64,000 bases of DNA from JAOUEA01 sp963719165 (GTDB lineage Bacteria > Actinomycetota > UBA4738 > HRBIN12), in the NCBI GenBank assembly GCA_963719165.1, contig CAVRAV010000001.1, positions 1,488,001-1,552,000 on the forward strand, read 5' to 3'. Position 1 is the first letter of the stretch. Each line of letters starts with the position of its first letter. Shown in pieces: positions 47,985 through 56,679 of the stretch. The notes beneath the pieces are model-generated. The model saw nothing but the letters and a program-made list of their open reading frames with translations. It was not told the DNA's origin and made no database searches. Position numbers and translations under genes: made by a program.

Positions 47985-48250
47985 AAAACGGTTCCACGAT
48001 GCGCTCGAATCGCCGGTGCTCGGGACAGTCGCACTCGCGAGCCGGGTCCCCCGGTACCCGCACGGGCAGGGGGTTCGCCGCGGCAACCAGCGTGAACCGA
48101 GCCGGGAAGACGGCCGACCCGACCGAGCGCGTCAGGACGATCCGACCGTCTCGAGCGGCTGACGCACGGCCTCGACGGCGTCGCGCCAGGAACTCGGAAC
48201 TCGGTGAACTCGTCGAGGAACAGCACGCCGTAGTGCCAGAGGCTTCGTCA
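47985..48250 (-). pseudogene. internal fragment of a ComM/YifB-type AAA+ ATPase
   Basis: Joined frames give LWHYGVLFLDEFTEF (Walker B), WRDAVEAVRQPLE, GRIVLTRSVGSAVFPARFTL, VAAANPLP and PCGYRGTRLASATVP, in the order found in magnesium-chelatase-like ComM/YifB proteins. Those proteins are about 500 residues; here only about 90 residues of the centre remain, with two frame changes and neither end. It is a decayed fragment, and no function is expected. Confidence 0.7.
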
Positions 48251-48265
48251 ATATCGCCGGACGCG

Positions 48266-48469
48266 CTATCGGATGGACCGCAGGGCTCCGATGAGCAGCA
48301 AGACGACGGATGCAGCCACTCCCACGAACCCACAATGGTGGGGTAGATGCCGCCGCAATCCGAACCGCCCGCAGCGTCGTTGCAGCTGTGGGCGCCACGA
48401 CGGCGAGACGACCAGGATGGCGATGGTGACGACGACGACGGCCCCTGCTGCGAACGCCCACCACTTCAC
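48266..48469 (-). CDS. small two-helix membrane protein
   Basis: A 67-residue reading frame with two hydrophobic helices (WWAFAAGAVVVVTIAILVV and GFVGVAASVVLLLIGALR) separated by a basic loop. No family recognised. No strong ribosome site is seen, so it is a possible rather than certain gene. Confidence 0.4.
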   Translation of the reverse strand: MKWWAFAAGAVVVVTIAILVVSPSWRPQLQRRCGRFGLRRHLPHHCGFVGVAASVVLLLIGALRSIR

Positions 48470-48588
48470 GTGACGATCCTATCGCCGACCACAACAGGCC
48501 GTAGTCGCCTGACCGAGGCTCAGGCGACGGGTCGACTTGGTGCGCGAAGGCCTCGACCGCGATGGGAGAGCCCCCCACGCCGAGCACG

Positions 48589-48602
48589 GTCACGCCGGTG
48601 AC
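48589..48602. repeat. dispersed palindromic repeat, copy 1
   Basis: GTCAC, 4 nt, GTGAC. It is followed by a loosely conserved flank ending GACATACAT, similar to copy 2. Confidence 0.4.
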
Positions 48603-48641
48603 GGTGTGTGTGACATACATGAAGCGGGCACTCGATCGCTC

Positions 48642-49001
48642 CTACATCGTCGAGCACAGACGTGGAGCAGAGACGGGCAGGTAGCCCCCTGGCGTCTCGG
48701 CAGGCTCAACGTAGTATCCGCGCACTCCGATGTGGACCAGGTTCCCGTCGCTGTGGATGATCGGATCGAGGTCGCTTGCGCCGATGTCACTGCTCAACCC
48801 GGCTCGTCTGAGCGATACGCTCACGGCCTCAACAAGCGGACGACCGTGTGACCCAACATCCGAGATGGCCGCGAATAGGTCACGCTCTGCAAGTACCGAG
48901 CATGGATTCGAGTCGCGCCGGACCACTACGAGCGTGAGGACAGCAGCAAGCAGGGCAACCGATAGCCCTGCACCGATGGCCTTCGTCTGTGCGCTCGTCA
49001 C
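48642..49001 (-). CDS. single-pass membrane or secreted protein
   Basis: A 119-residue protein with one N-terminal hydrophobic segment (AIGAGLSVALLAAVLTLVVV) and an extracytoplasmic domain of about 90 residues with cysteines in NPCSV and RLCSTM. No family recognised. It is one of several small exported proteins in this stretch, and copies of a short palindromic repeat lie on both sides of it. Confidence 0.55.
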   Translation of the reverse strand: MTSAQTKAIGAGLSVALLAAVLTLVVVRRDSNPCSVLAERDLFAAISDVGSHGRPLVEAVSVSLRRAGLSSDIGASDLDPIIHSDGNLVHIGVRGYYVEPAETPGGYLPVSAPRLCSTM

Positions 49002-49057
49002 TCCACCCTTGTCGGACCGATCAGCGGTGGGATTGAGGTGGTGTCAGACCGGGGGGC

Positions 49058-49071
49058 GTCACGCCGGTGAC
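49058..49071. repeat. dispersed palindromic repeat, copy 2
   Basis: GTCAC, 4 nt, GTGAC, identical in its 14-bp core to copy 1. Confidence 0.4.
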
Positions 49072-49103
49072 GCTGCGTCAGACGTACATCGCATAGAGGC
49101 TAG

Positions 49104-49478
49104 CTATGACTGGAGGCCAGGCTCACAATGCGCCGACAGGCTGCCTTTCACGGCTTGCCCGCCCCAGCGCAAGATCACATCCACGGAGTCCCCGGGCCCG
49201 ACGATGGGCAGCTGGGCGCGAGAGCCAGGGAACGAACCTCCCGCTCGATCTTCAAGCTGGCAGGTACCAGGCCCGCCTTCATCCCCTGCGTTCTCCACGC
49301 GGAGGCTGACGCAAGTGTCCTGACCGCACCGTGCCTGCTTCCAGGAGACGTACTTGAAGGCCGGACCGGAAGAGGGTCCGGGTGTAGCGGGGGTCCCGTT
49401 GGTGCAGGAGCAAACCGTCAATGCGCAGACCACGAAACCTGCGAAGACAAGCCGTGATTTGCCGATGGCGATGGGCAT
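49104..49478 (-). CDS. putative lipoprotein
   Basis: A 124-residue protein with a signal peptide and a lipobox-like end (ALTVCSCTNG, the Cys at about residue 25). The mature part has two or three further cysteines and reads as a small beta domain (CVSLRVENAGDEGGPGTCQ and GDSVDVILRWGG), resembling CARDB-like or DUF4352-type folds. The function is unknown and the location would be the outer face of the membrane. Confidence 0.58.
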   Translation of the reverse strand: MPIAIGKSRLVFAGFVVCALTVCSCTNGTPATPGPSSGPAFKYVSWKQARCGQDTCVSLRVENAGDEGGPGTCQLEDRAGGSFPGSRAQLPIVGPGDSVDVILRWGGQAVKGSLSAHCEPGLQS

Positions 49479-49534
49479 GTCCCGCTCACACTACGCGCCG
49501 TGCAACGGCCCGCGCGCAGGCCTTGAGCGGGGGA

Positions 49535-49548
49535 CTCACCCAGGTGAC
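49535..49548. repeat. dispersed palindromic repeat, diverged copy 3
   Basis: CTCAC, 4 nt, GTGAC, followed by GCTG as in copy 2. Confidence 0.3.
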
Positions 49549-49639
49549 GCTGCTCTAAAGGGACATGACGGTGCCCAGGCGGCGATTGAGGTATGGGGCT
49601 ACGTTGTGCCGGATTCCACCTGCCGAGGAGGAGGAGTTC

Positions 49640-49834
49640 ATGAGTGTTCGATACGCCGTAGACAACGTCGATCTATCGAGTGTGATCGGCCATGAAGAAC
49701 GTCTCGAAGCGATGATGAACCAGAGAGCGGACGACGGATGGCGACTGGTGGCCGCTCCCAAGATCGGTTCCGGGGGTCTGTTTCCTAGCTCCGCGGGAGG
49801 AGTCATGCTCATCTGGGAGACAGGCGCTCCCTAG
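49640..49834 (+). CDS. short DUF4177-like protein
   Basis: A 64-residue protein. The segment EERLEAMMNQRADDGWRLVAA followed by a hydrophobic strand and a terminal ILIWE-like end (VMLIWETGAP) matches the DUF4177 pattern of small beta-alpha-beta proteins. The ATG at 49640 is chosen because GAGGAGGAGG lies a few bases before it. The function of the family is unknown. Confidence 0.6.
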   Translation: MSVRYAVDNVDLSSVIGHEERLEAMMNQRADDGWRLVAAPKIGSGGLFPSSAGGVMLIWETGAP

Positions 49835-49925
49835 CCCTGATCCATCGCGCCGGTGATTCTGCGCCAACGGGATATGAGAAGGGTCAGGCGTCCCTGATCG
49901 CTCGCAGCAGCCGCAGCCGAACCAC

Positions 49926-50474
49926 TCATTGGGCGGACCGATTCGCCCGACGAGACACGAACACTAAGGTCCCGAGCCCAGCAACGATCACGGTGATTAC
50001 TAGCACCCAGGCCCACACGGCGGATCTCCCTTCCTGGACCCTTACGACGGGAGCGTCGAGGCCCAACACCTGACGCGCCTGAGCGATCTTCTCGGCCAGG
50101 GACATGTTCTGCGGCGTGGTGATCACGTTAGACGTATAGAAGAGGTGACCAGGACCTTTGGTCAGCAGGAAGAGGTTGCGCGTACCGACCTGCGAGTTCG
50201 CCGCGGCTATCGCTTCGGCGTGGGTGAACGGTGGACCGCAGCCACCGACCGCTACCCGACTGTCATCGGGTGAGCCACTGAGAACCTGCTCGACGTCGAG
50301 CCGCGCGATAACCTGCGTGTGACCTCTGAAGGTGGCGTCGGCGATCGTCCCCACGAGGACGGCGTCGGATGAGCGAACGACCTTGTTGAACGGCACGGTG
50401 ATGCATTGTGCCGATGCCGATCCCGGCACAAGTACGATCAGCACTGTGAGGGCTAGGGTCAGTCGCACCTTCAA
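49926..50474 (-). CDS. exported protein with C-terminal membrane anchor
   Basis: A 182-residue protein with a signal peptide (LTLALTVLIVLVPGSASAQ), an extracytoplasmic domain of about 130 residues with one Cys pair (QCITV and GGCGPP), and a C-terminal membrane helix (VWAWVLVITVIVAGLGTLVF) with a basic tail. The domain reads DAVLVGTIADATFRGHTQVI, resembling tissue-inhibitor-like or OB-type domains of secreted proteins. The start is TTG overlapping the stop codon of the upstream small gene (TTGA). Confidence 0.65.
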   Translation of the reverse strand: MKVRLTLALTVLIVLVPGSASAQCITVPFNKVVRSSDAVLVGTIADATFRGHTQVIARLDVEQVLSGSPDDSRVAVGGCGPPFTHAEAIAAANSQVGTRNLFLLTKGPGHLFYTSNVITTPQNMSLAEKIAQARQVLGLDAPVVRVQEGRSAVWAWVLVITVIVAGLGTLVFVSRRANRSAQ

Positions 50475-50769
50475 CGAGTCCCCCTTTCAAGCGTCCCTGA
50501 TTGCAGCAGCCGCAACCGCGCCACCTTGTCCGTGGCGGCGATCGCCAGGAACTGAGCGAGGTCCGCGTACTGCGGTCGTCCGACGAGCTGCTGGAGCACT
50601 CGGTCCATGCGTTCGGGTGGCCCGTGAGGAGACCGTGCAGCTCCTGGATCGCAGGCTGCCCGAGCAGACGGAGATCGCGTACTAGCACTTCTACTTCTTC
50701 GTCCACGAACGCGATGCTAGCGCGGGTCGCCCTTTCGCCTGGAATCCCCTTGGCGTAGGGTCCGGGCAT
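50471..50769 (-). CDS. small hypothetical protein, one frameshift
   Basis: Two frames join into about 99 residues: FVDEEVEVLVRDLRLLGQPA and ELHGLLTGH in one, then RMDRVLQQLVGRPQYADLAQ and KVARLRLLQSGTLERGTR in the next. One base is missing at about 50618. The sequence looks helical and soluble; no family recognised. Its stop codon overlaps the TTG of the next gene, which supports a real gene. Its ATG at 50769 shares bases with the divergent ATG at 50768, so a start further in (GTG near 50706) is possible. Confidence 0.42.
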
Positions 50770-51040
50770 GGCCGAGGGTGAGGTCGCGGGACCGTGGACG
50801 ACTCGGCGCAAGGCGGCAAGTGTTCTACGTTGGCTCGCCCTCGCTTCGTTCGTGTCGATCCCGATCTTCATGTACCTGGGGCGTACGCACCGAGTCGGGT
50901 GCGAGCCCCCTGTCCGGGGACCATGCGACCCGACCTTCCTCCGTCCGGTTTGGACGCCATACGTGATGCTGGCCGGGCTGCTCCTTGGCATCGGCCTGCT
51001 GCTGATCGCCCACTTCGTTGCGGGCCAACCTGACGATTAG
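50768..51040 (+). CDS. small membrane protein
   Basis: A 90-residue protein with two hydrophobic helices (VLRWLALASFVSIPIFMYLG and YVMLAGLLLGIGLLLIAHFV) and a Cys pair in the loop between them (VGCEPPVRGPC). No family recognised. The loop would lie outside the cell if the basic N-terminus is inside. Confidence 0.5.
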   Translation: MAEGEVAGPWTTRRKAASVLRWLALASFVSIPIFMYLGRTHRVGCEPPVRGPCDPTFLRPVWTPYVMLAGLLLGIGLLLIAHFVAGQPDD

Positions 51041-51239
51041 CCGTTCGGAGCAAGTGGGCGTGGGATTCTAGGTGATGACGGCGTGGGACGGAACGTTGCT
51101 CACCAACCCTGGCGACGTAACCCGTCCGGGCTGATGCCTATCGGAGGTCGGTTCTGACGCCCAGACGACGGACGGTAGAGTCCCAGCCATGGACCAGCAG
51201 AGGGCTCCCCAAGCCAGGCGGACGTTCCTCATCGGCTCT

Positions 51240-51935
51240 CTAGGGGCCCCACCCAACCAGCAAGCCGTCGGCTTGCAACGTCGGAACCGGCCCTCCTGCA
51301 CGAACGGGAACGATCTGGATATCTCCTTGGGCGTGATCGACGGCCAGCTCGGCGCCATCCGGGCTCCACACCAAGGATGTGATACCCGGGTCGGCCAGTC
51401 CGTCTTCGCTCAAGAGGGTCGACGGCTTCGATTGACCCGGAGTGATCGTGTCGACCCTCCACCCCTGCGCTGGATAGTGCCTACCGACGGTGTAGCTCAG
51501 TACATCTCGCCCTGGCTGCCAGGCCAGGATCTGCGCATCATCATTGGGCGTTCCCATCGCCACCACGCTCCCGTCGGGAGCGAGGATAGCCGGGACACTC
51601 CCGCCGGGAATCGACTGGATATCCACGGCCAGGTAGTCGCCGGATGAGGACCACACTGGATCCAAAATGTTCGTGGCGTCGCCGAGGCCCCTTAGACGCA
51701 GAGCGGAAGCGATATGATGCGCTTAGCCACCGGCGGGAACCAGAGTCTCGACGTCGCCGGTTGCCGGGCTCCAAGAGACGATTGGTTGGGTGCCACTCTC
51801 TTGGATAACGACACTCGGTACTTCCCACGTCTTCTCCAAGCTCAGCCCACACGTCCCGCCTCGACGACCCCACTGTTCCGATGAAGTCGACCTGCGTCAA
51901 CGTTTGCCCAACTAGCGCTCGCCGAGACGCCAGAA
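51240..51935 (-). pseudogene. TolB-like beta-propeller protein, decayed
   Basis: Blades of a WD40/TolB-like propeller are readable: GTQPIVSWSPATGDVETLV, then LDPVWSSSGDYLAVDIQ, AILAPDGSVVAMG, LVWSPDGAELAVDHAQG and a final LLVGWGP. An in-frame TAA at 51723-51725 interrupts one frame in which the homology continues on both sides, and a frame change lies near 51790. The N-terminal part is missing. It follows the kinase gene directly and seems to be a real pseudogene. Confidence 0.6.
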
Positions 51936-51946
51936 GTCGTGTCACT

Positions 51947-52825
51947 TCACCTGTCAGCCAGGATCTCCTCGATGGTCCGCTTCGCAAGGGCTACGAAGTC
52001 GGGGTTGGTCTCCGCGTAGTAGGGAATGATCAGCGCGGCCTGATGCAGGGCGATACCGCGTGCGCGCTCCCAGGTGCCGTCGTCCACATCGAGCGAGGCT
52101 CGGTAGGCGGCCCTGCCAGAGGATCCGAACACGGCCCACGCCGCGATCACGTCGGTGGCCGGGTCGCCGATACCGGCGCCGCCGAAGTCGATCACCCCGG
52201 TGAGGCGACCGCGATGGACGAGCAGGTTCGGCCGGAGGAGATCTCCATGGATCCAGGTAAGTCGCTCATCCCAGACCGGCGCATGCAGGGCTCGCTCCCA
52301 GGCCAGCATCGACGCGTCTCGGTCGGTCACGCCGCTCGATGCCTCGATCGCCTCGCGTGTCTGGACGTCTAGCGTTCGGAGCGGTTCGCGCCCCGTCCGA
52401 GGTACATCCGGTGAGATGTCGGCTGCTCGCAGCTCGAGGACGAACGCGGCGAGGGTGCGCGCCGCCTCTCGCTCATCGTCGACCAGGGCATCCGCATACG
52501 TTGCACCGTCGATCCACCGGAAAACCGCCCACGGGAACGGGTACCAGGCGGTGGGCTCGCCCTCGAAGAGCGGCTCAGGGATCTGGAGCGAGACATGCTC
52601 GCGCAGCCACGGCAACCACCGCAGTTCGCTGCTCAGGTCCTTGGCCCACCGTTCGACGAGCGGCAGGCGAGCGCATCGGTCTTCGCCGATCCGGAAGAGC
52701 GCGTTCACTGTGCCCGTGGATTGCACGCGCGAGATCGGCAGGTCGGCGAGCGCCGGCTGTTGGTCGGCGAGCAGGCGAGCCACCAGTTCCTCATCGATGT
52801 CGAACTGATCATCGTGCAGCCGCAT
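51947..52825 (-). CDS. aminoglycoside phosphotransferase family kinase
   Basis: A 292-residue APH-fold kinase. The catalytic loop is WIHGDLLRPNLL (H193, G194, D195, N200) and the metal-binding DFG is IDFGGAGIGDPATD (D213). The N-lobe has RVQSTGTVNALFRIG. The family phosphorylates aminoglycosides, macrolides, homoserine or sugars, so antibiotic resistance is only one option. The ATG at 52825 (MRLHDDQFDIDEEL) fits relatives better than an upstream extension to 52870. It precedes a decayed propeller gene. Confidence 0.85.
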   Translation of the reverse strand: MRLHDDQFDIDEELVARLLADQQPALADLPISRVQSTGTVNALFRIGEDRCARLPLVERWAKDLSSELRWLPWLREHVSLQIPEPLFEGEPTAWYPFPWAVFRWIDGATYADALVDDEREAARTLAAFVLELRAADISPDVPRTGREPLRTLDVQTREAIEASSGVTDRDASMLAWERALHAPVWDERLTWIHGDLLRPNLLVHRGRLTGVIDFGGAGIGDPATDVIAAWAVFGSSGRAAYRASLDVDDGTWERARGIALHQAALIIPYYAETNPDFVALAKRTIEEILADR

Positions 52826-52829
52826 CTGG

Positions 52830-53184
52830 CGAAGATAGCCTGCTCGGCAATGCCCCGTAATGGGTCCCATGGCGGAGCTTCGGCCTCGGAAGGAGTCGTG
52901 AAGGTCCGGCCGTGACCGGACGCGACTGAATATGGGCGTGAACCCGCCGCCTCAGCGGTCGAGAGAGCCCATGCTCGGTCCGGGGCCGGCGTTTCCTCAT
53001 GTCCGGCGGTCTCGTTCGGGTACCACCGGACTTGGTGGTGGGATTCGTCATGCCATCGGCATCTCGCCACCGAACCAGGAACGCCTTGGTCTGGGCTTCT
53101 CGGTGATCCACGCCATCTCGACTCGCCCTGGCGGGGTGCGCGCACTGTGCGCACCACTTGCACAACTCAGCTGGTCAGGGGACG
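52830..53184. other. gene-free stretch beside tRNA-Ala
   Basis: No gene is supported. It holds a small inverted repeat (GTCCGG, 6 nt, CCGGAC at 52904-52921) and no integrase, no obvious attachment repeat and no ribosome-binding start. Confidence 0.5.
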
Positions 53185-53258
53185 TGGAGGTGAGGGGATT
53201 TGAACCCCTGGCCCCTGCCGTGCGAGGGCAGTGCTCTACCGGACTGAGCTACACCCCC
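53185..53258 (-). tRNA. tRNA-Ala (CGC)
   Basis: A 74-nt cloverleaf on the minus strand. The acceptor stem pairs GGGGGTG with CACCTCC, the D arm begins TAGCTCAG, the anticodon stem CTGCC/GGCAG encloses loop CTCGCAC with anticodon CGC, and the T arm is AGGGGTTCAAATCCCCT. The CCA end is not encoded. It reads GCG codons, common in this GC-rich genome. It stands at the right edge of the accessory region. Confidence 0.92.
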
Positions 53259-53312
53259 CGGAACCGATAGGAGCCTAGCAGAGGCCCACGACGCGACCGC
53301 GAGGATCCCGGA

Positions 53313-53912
53313 TCAGGCGTTGGCGGGGCCTGCGGCGTGCACCACGACGTGCACGCGGTCGCCCTCGCCGAGCGTGCCCATGCCGTTGAACGTGGGACGC
53401 GCCCAGCCGCTTCGGCCCTCGGCCGCGTGGCGGGCCACGGCGGGACGCGAGCGCGCGACGGGCCGTTCGTTCACCGCCCTGGCCTGCTCGTGTGGATGCG
53501 CCTCGGGGTGCTGGTGCTTCATCGCGAGCAACAGCCAGACGTACGTCGCGAGCAGGACGCCGAGGACCGCGGTCGCGCTCCACAGCGCGCGCAGCGGGGG
53601 GACCAGCCCGATGAGGAACGTGATCGCGATGGACTCGAGGAGGAAGGAGAACACCTGTCGGCGACGCTCGCGGGCCCGAGCCCGCTTCCGTTCCGCGGTG
53701 CCGACGAACCGGACGCCCTTGCGTGGCGTCACGATCCAGCGACCGCTTCCCCCCCGTGCTTCAGCCTGTGCCAACAGCTCCATCCTGTGTTCGAAATCAT
53801 CGACGCTCGCCTGCGGCGTGTGCCGGCGTCGACCCCTCGGTACCAGGAACGCCGCCCACATGATGCCTAACGCGGCGAGGAGCCACCAACCCAACCGACA
53901 GCCTCCCGTCAC
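53313..53912 (-). CDS. membrane protein of unknown function
   Basis: A 199-residue protein with an N-terminal membrane segment (GWWLLAALGIMWAAFLVP), a basic cytoplasmic stretch (AERKRARARERRRQ) and a pair of helices (LLESIAITFLIGLVPPL, AVLGVLLATYVWLLLAM). The tail is soluble and His/Ala-rich. This layout recurs in small actinobacterial proteins near moeA and galU, but I do not know a named family. Confidence 0.62.
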   Translation of the reverse strand: MTGGCRLGWWLLAALGIMWAAFLVPRGRRRHTPQASVDDFEHRMELLAQAEARGGSGRWIVTPRKGVRFVGTAERKRARARERRRQVFSFLLESIAITFLIGLVPPLRALWSATAVLGVLLATYVWLLLAMKHQHPEAHPHEQARAVNERPVARSRPAVARHAAEGRSGWARPTFNGMGTLGEGDRVHVVVHAAGPANA

Positions 53913-54041
53913 CTGGTCGCCGTCCAGCGCACAACATCTAGGCTAGGTCGGGAAGCTAGCACCACATCTAGGGGCTCACAAACACATCGTGATGATCGTG
54001 GAACTTCTTCACAAGGGCCCGATCCGGCCCTCGGGTGCTCC

Positions 54042-54509
<468 letters not shown>

Positions 54510-54514
54510 AGCGC

Positions 54515-55777
54515 CTAGTCCTCGGAGGAGCGGAACACCTGGACGCGGACCTGGGAGCCGGAGGGCGCCACCTCGATGCCCACGGGGACCATGGCCAATC
54601 CGTTCGCACGCACGACGGTGGAGATCAGGTTGGAACCGCGCGCGCCGGTGGGCGTGGCCTGCCAGCCGTCGCGAGAGCGTTCGACCACCACGCGGGCGAA
54701 CTGCAGCTTGCCTTTGGGCCCGGACACGTCCTGCGTGAGCGTGGCGGTGACCTCCGGCCGCTTCAGCCTGGTGCGGCCCATCATCTTCAAGATGGCGGGG
54801 CGCACGAACTGCTCGAAGCTCACGAACACGCTCACCGGGTTCCCGGGCAGGCCCCAGTAGGGCTTGCCCTCCACCTGGCCGAACCCCTGCGGCATCCCGG
54901 GCTGCATCGCGACCTTGTAGAAGTCCACGTCGCCGCGTCGGTAGAAGGCCGCCTTGACCACGTCGCGCTCCCCCACGCTCACGCCGCCCGAGGAGATGAA
55001 GGCGTCCGCCTGGATCTCGTAGGCGAACACGGCCTCCTTCAGCCGTTCCACGTCGTCCGGGACGATGCCGGCGAGCACGGGCATCGCCCCGGCGTCGCGA
55101 AGGGCGCCGAAGATCGTGTACGCGTTGGAGTCGCGCACCTGCCCGAAGTCCGGCGTCTCCGTGGGAGGGATGAGCTCGTCGCCGGTGGACAGGACCACCA
55201 CGCGCGGGCGCGGGTGCACCAGGGGCGTGGCGTTCCCCGAGTTCGCGAGGAGACCCAGCTCCGGGGGACCCAGCCGCTTCCCCCCGCTCACGAGGACCTG
55301 GCCCTCGGACACGTCCTCGCCGGCGGGACGCACGTGCCGGCCCTCGGGCGGGCCCTCGAACAGCTGCACGGTAACGTCCTGCATCCTGCTGTTCTCGACG
55401 GGGACGACGCAATCGGCCCCCGAGGGGATCGGCGCCCCGGTGGCGATCTGCACCGCCTCGCCCATCCCGACGGTGACCTCGGGGCGGTGCCCGATCATGG
55501 AGCGTCCCACGAGCGAGAGCTCCGCCGGCGAGGACGGGGTGGCGCCGTCAACGTCGGCGGCGCGTACCGCGAACCCGTCCATGGCCGAGGAAGGGAACTC
55601 CGGAAGATCGAAGGCGGCCACGATGTCCTTGGCCGCCACGCACCCGTACGCGTCGGTAAGCGGGAGCTGCAGCGGCGCGAGCGGGTTCACGGATGAGAGC
55701 ACGCGCTCGCGTGCCTCCTCCACCGGGACGAGCCCCTCGGGCGCGTCGTGATCGTGGAGCCGCGGGGCTTCGCTCAT
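54515..55777 (-). CDS. moeA: molybdopterin molybdenumtransferase MoeA
   Basis: A 420-residue MoeA with all domains. Motifs are LPEFPSSAMDGFAVRA, QIATGAPIPSGADCVVPVE, the MPT-binding STGDELIPP with VRDSNAYTI, and ISSGGVSVGERDVVK. It inserts molybdate into adenylylated molybdopterin. A TAGACT element lies 7 nt before the ATG (leaderless). It is followed by moaC and preceded by galU on the same strand. Confidence 0.94.
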   Translation of the reverse strand: MSEAPRLHDHDAPEGLVPVEEARERVLSSVNPLAPLQLPLTDAYGCVAAKDIVAAFDLPEFPSSAMDGFAVRAADVDGATPSSPAELSLVGRSMIGHRPEVTVGMGEAVQIATGAPIPSGADCVVPVENSRMQDVTVQLFEGPPEGRHVRPAGEDVSEGQVLVSGGKRLGPPELGLLANSGNATPLVHPRPRVVVLSTGDELIPPTETPDFGQVRDSNAYTIFGALRDAGAMPVLAGIVPDDVERLKEAVFAYEIQADAFISSGGVSVGERDVVKAAFYRRGDVDFYKVAMQPGMPQGFGQVEGKPYWGLPGNPVSVFVSFEQFVRPAILKMMGRTRLKRPEVTATLTQDVSGPKGKLQFARVVVERSRDGWQATPTGARGSNLISTVVRANGLAMVPVGIEVAPSGSQVRVQVFRSSED

Positions 55778-55784
55778 GCGTTCG

Positions 55785-55790
55785 AGTCTA
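55785..55790 (-). promoter_or_regulatory. -10 element of the moeA-moaC operon
   Basis: TAGACT (minus strand) lies 7 nt upstream of the moeA ATG. Confidence 0.45.
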
Positions 55791-55800
55791 CCCGCGGGGC

Positions 55801-56679
55801 CTAGACCAACTTCTTGCGCTGGACGGTCTCCGCGAGGTAGGCCCGGAAGGCGGGACCGACGTCGTCCCGCTCCAGGGCGAACTCCACCGTGGCCTTGAGG
55901 TAGTCGAGCTTGTTGCCCACGTCGAAGCGGCCGGTCTCGAACGTGTAGGCGTACACGGCCTGCTCGCGCGCGAGGAGGTTGATGGCGTCGGTGAGCTGGA
56001 TCTCGTCGCCGCGCCCAGGCCCGGTGTGCCGGATCGCCTCGAAGATCTCGGGCGTGAAGACGTAGCGACCGATGGCGGCGAGGTTCGAGGGAGCTTCGGC
56101 GGGGTCGGGTTTCTCCACCACGCTCACGACCCGCGCGAGGTTCTCGTCCACGAACTCCGGCGTGATGCACCCGTAGAAGGCGATCTCCTCGCGGGAGACC
56201 TCCTGCGCGCCCAGCACGCTGCGCCCGTACCGCTCGTGCACCCGCAGCATCTCGGGCAACAGCGGCATCGAGGGATGGATCAGGTCGTCGCCCAGCATCA
56301 CCGCGAACGGCTCCCCACCCACGTGCGGCTCGGCGACGCTCACCGCGTGCCCGAGCCCCAACGCCTCGCCCTGGCGGATGAAGTGGATGTCCGCCATGTC
56401 CGAGAGCGCGCGCACCTGCTTGAGCTCGTCGAACTTCCCCTTCTCCTCCAAGAAGACCTCGAGCTCGACCGCGCGATCGAAGTGGTCCTCGATGGAGCGC
56501 TTGTTGCGCCCGGTGATGATGAGGATGTCCGTGAGCCCGGCGCGCACGGCCTCCTCGACGACCAGCTGGATCGCCGGCGTGTCGACGACGGGCAGCATCT
56601 CCTTGGGCTGGGCCTTGGTGGCGGGCAGGAATCGCGTGCCGAGGCCCGCCGCGGGGATCACCGCCTTCCTCACCTTCAC
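55801..56679 (-). CDS. galU: UTP-glucose-1-phosphate uridylyltransferase
   Basis: A 292-residue GalU. The nucleotide motif is AAGLGTRFLPATKAQPKEML, followed by DTPAIQLVVEEAVRAG; VMLGDDLI holds the metal-binding Asp and VVEKPDPAEAPSNLA the uridine-diphosphate sugar site. It makes UDP-glucose for glycans and trehalose. The start is GTG with a purine-rich GGGGGAGGGGGAG in front. Length is normal. Confidence 0.95.
   Translation of the reverse strand: MKVRKAVIPAAGLGTRFLPATKAQPKEMLPVVDTPAIQLVVEEAVRAGLTDILIITGRNKRSIEDHFDRAVELEVFLEEKGKFDELKQVRALSDMADIHFIRQGEALGLGHAVSVAEPHVGGEPFAVMLGDDLIHPSMPLLPEMLRVHERYGRSVLGAQEVSREEIAFYGCITPEFVDENLARVVSVVEKPDPAEAPSNLAAIGRYVFTPEIFEAIRHTGPGRGDEIQLTDAINLLAREQAVYAYTFETGRFDVGNKLDYLKATVEFALERDDVGPAFRAYLAETVQRKKLV

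Noticed and set aside
51189..51647. 152-codon plus-strand frame
   Set aside because: It is antisense to recognisable beta-propeller blades and has no motif of its own.
52932..53270. Open frame of 112 codons ending in RGFEPLAPAVRGQCST
   Set aside because: The end is the antisense translation of the tRNA-Ala gene, a known artefact, and the rest has no coding character.
54510..55412. Upstream extension of the moaC frame
   Set aside because: It mirrors moeA in another frame; the MoaC domain starts at the GTG at 54509.
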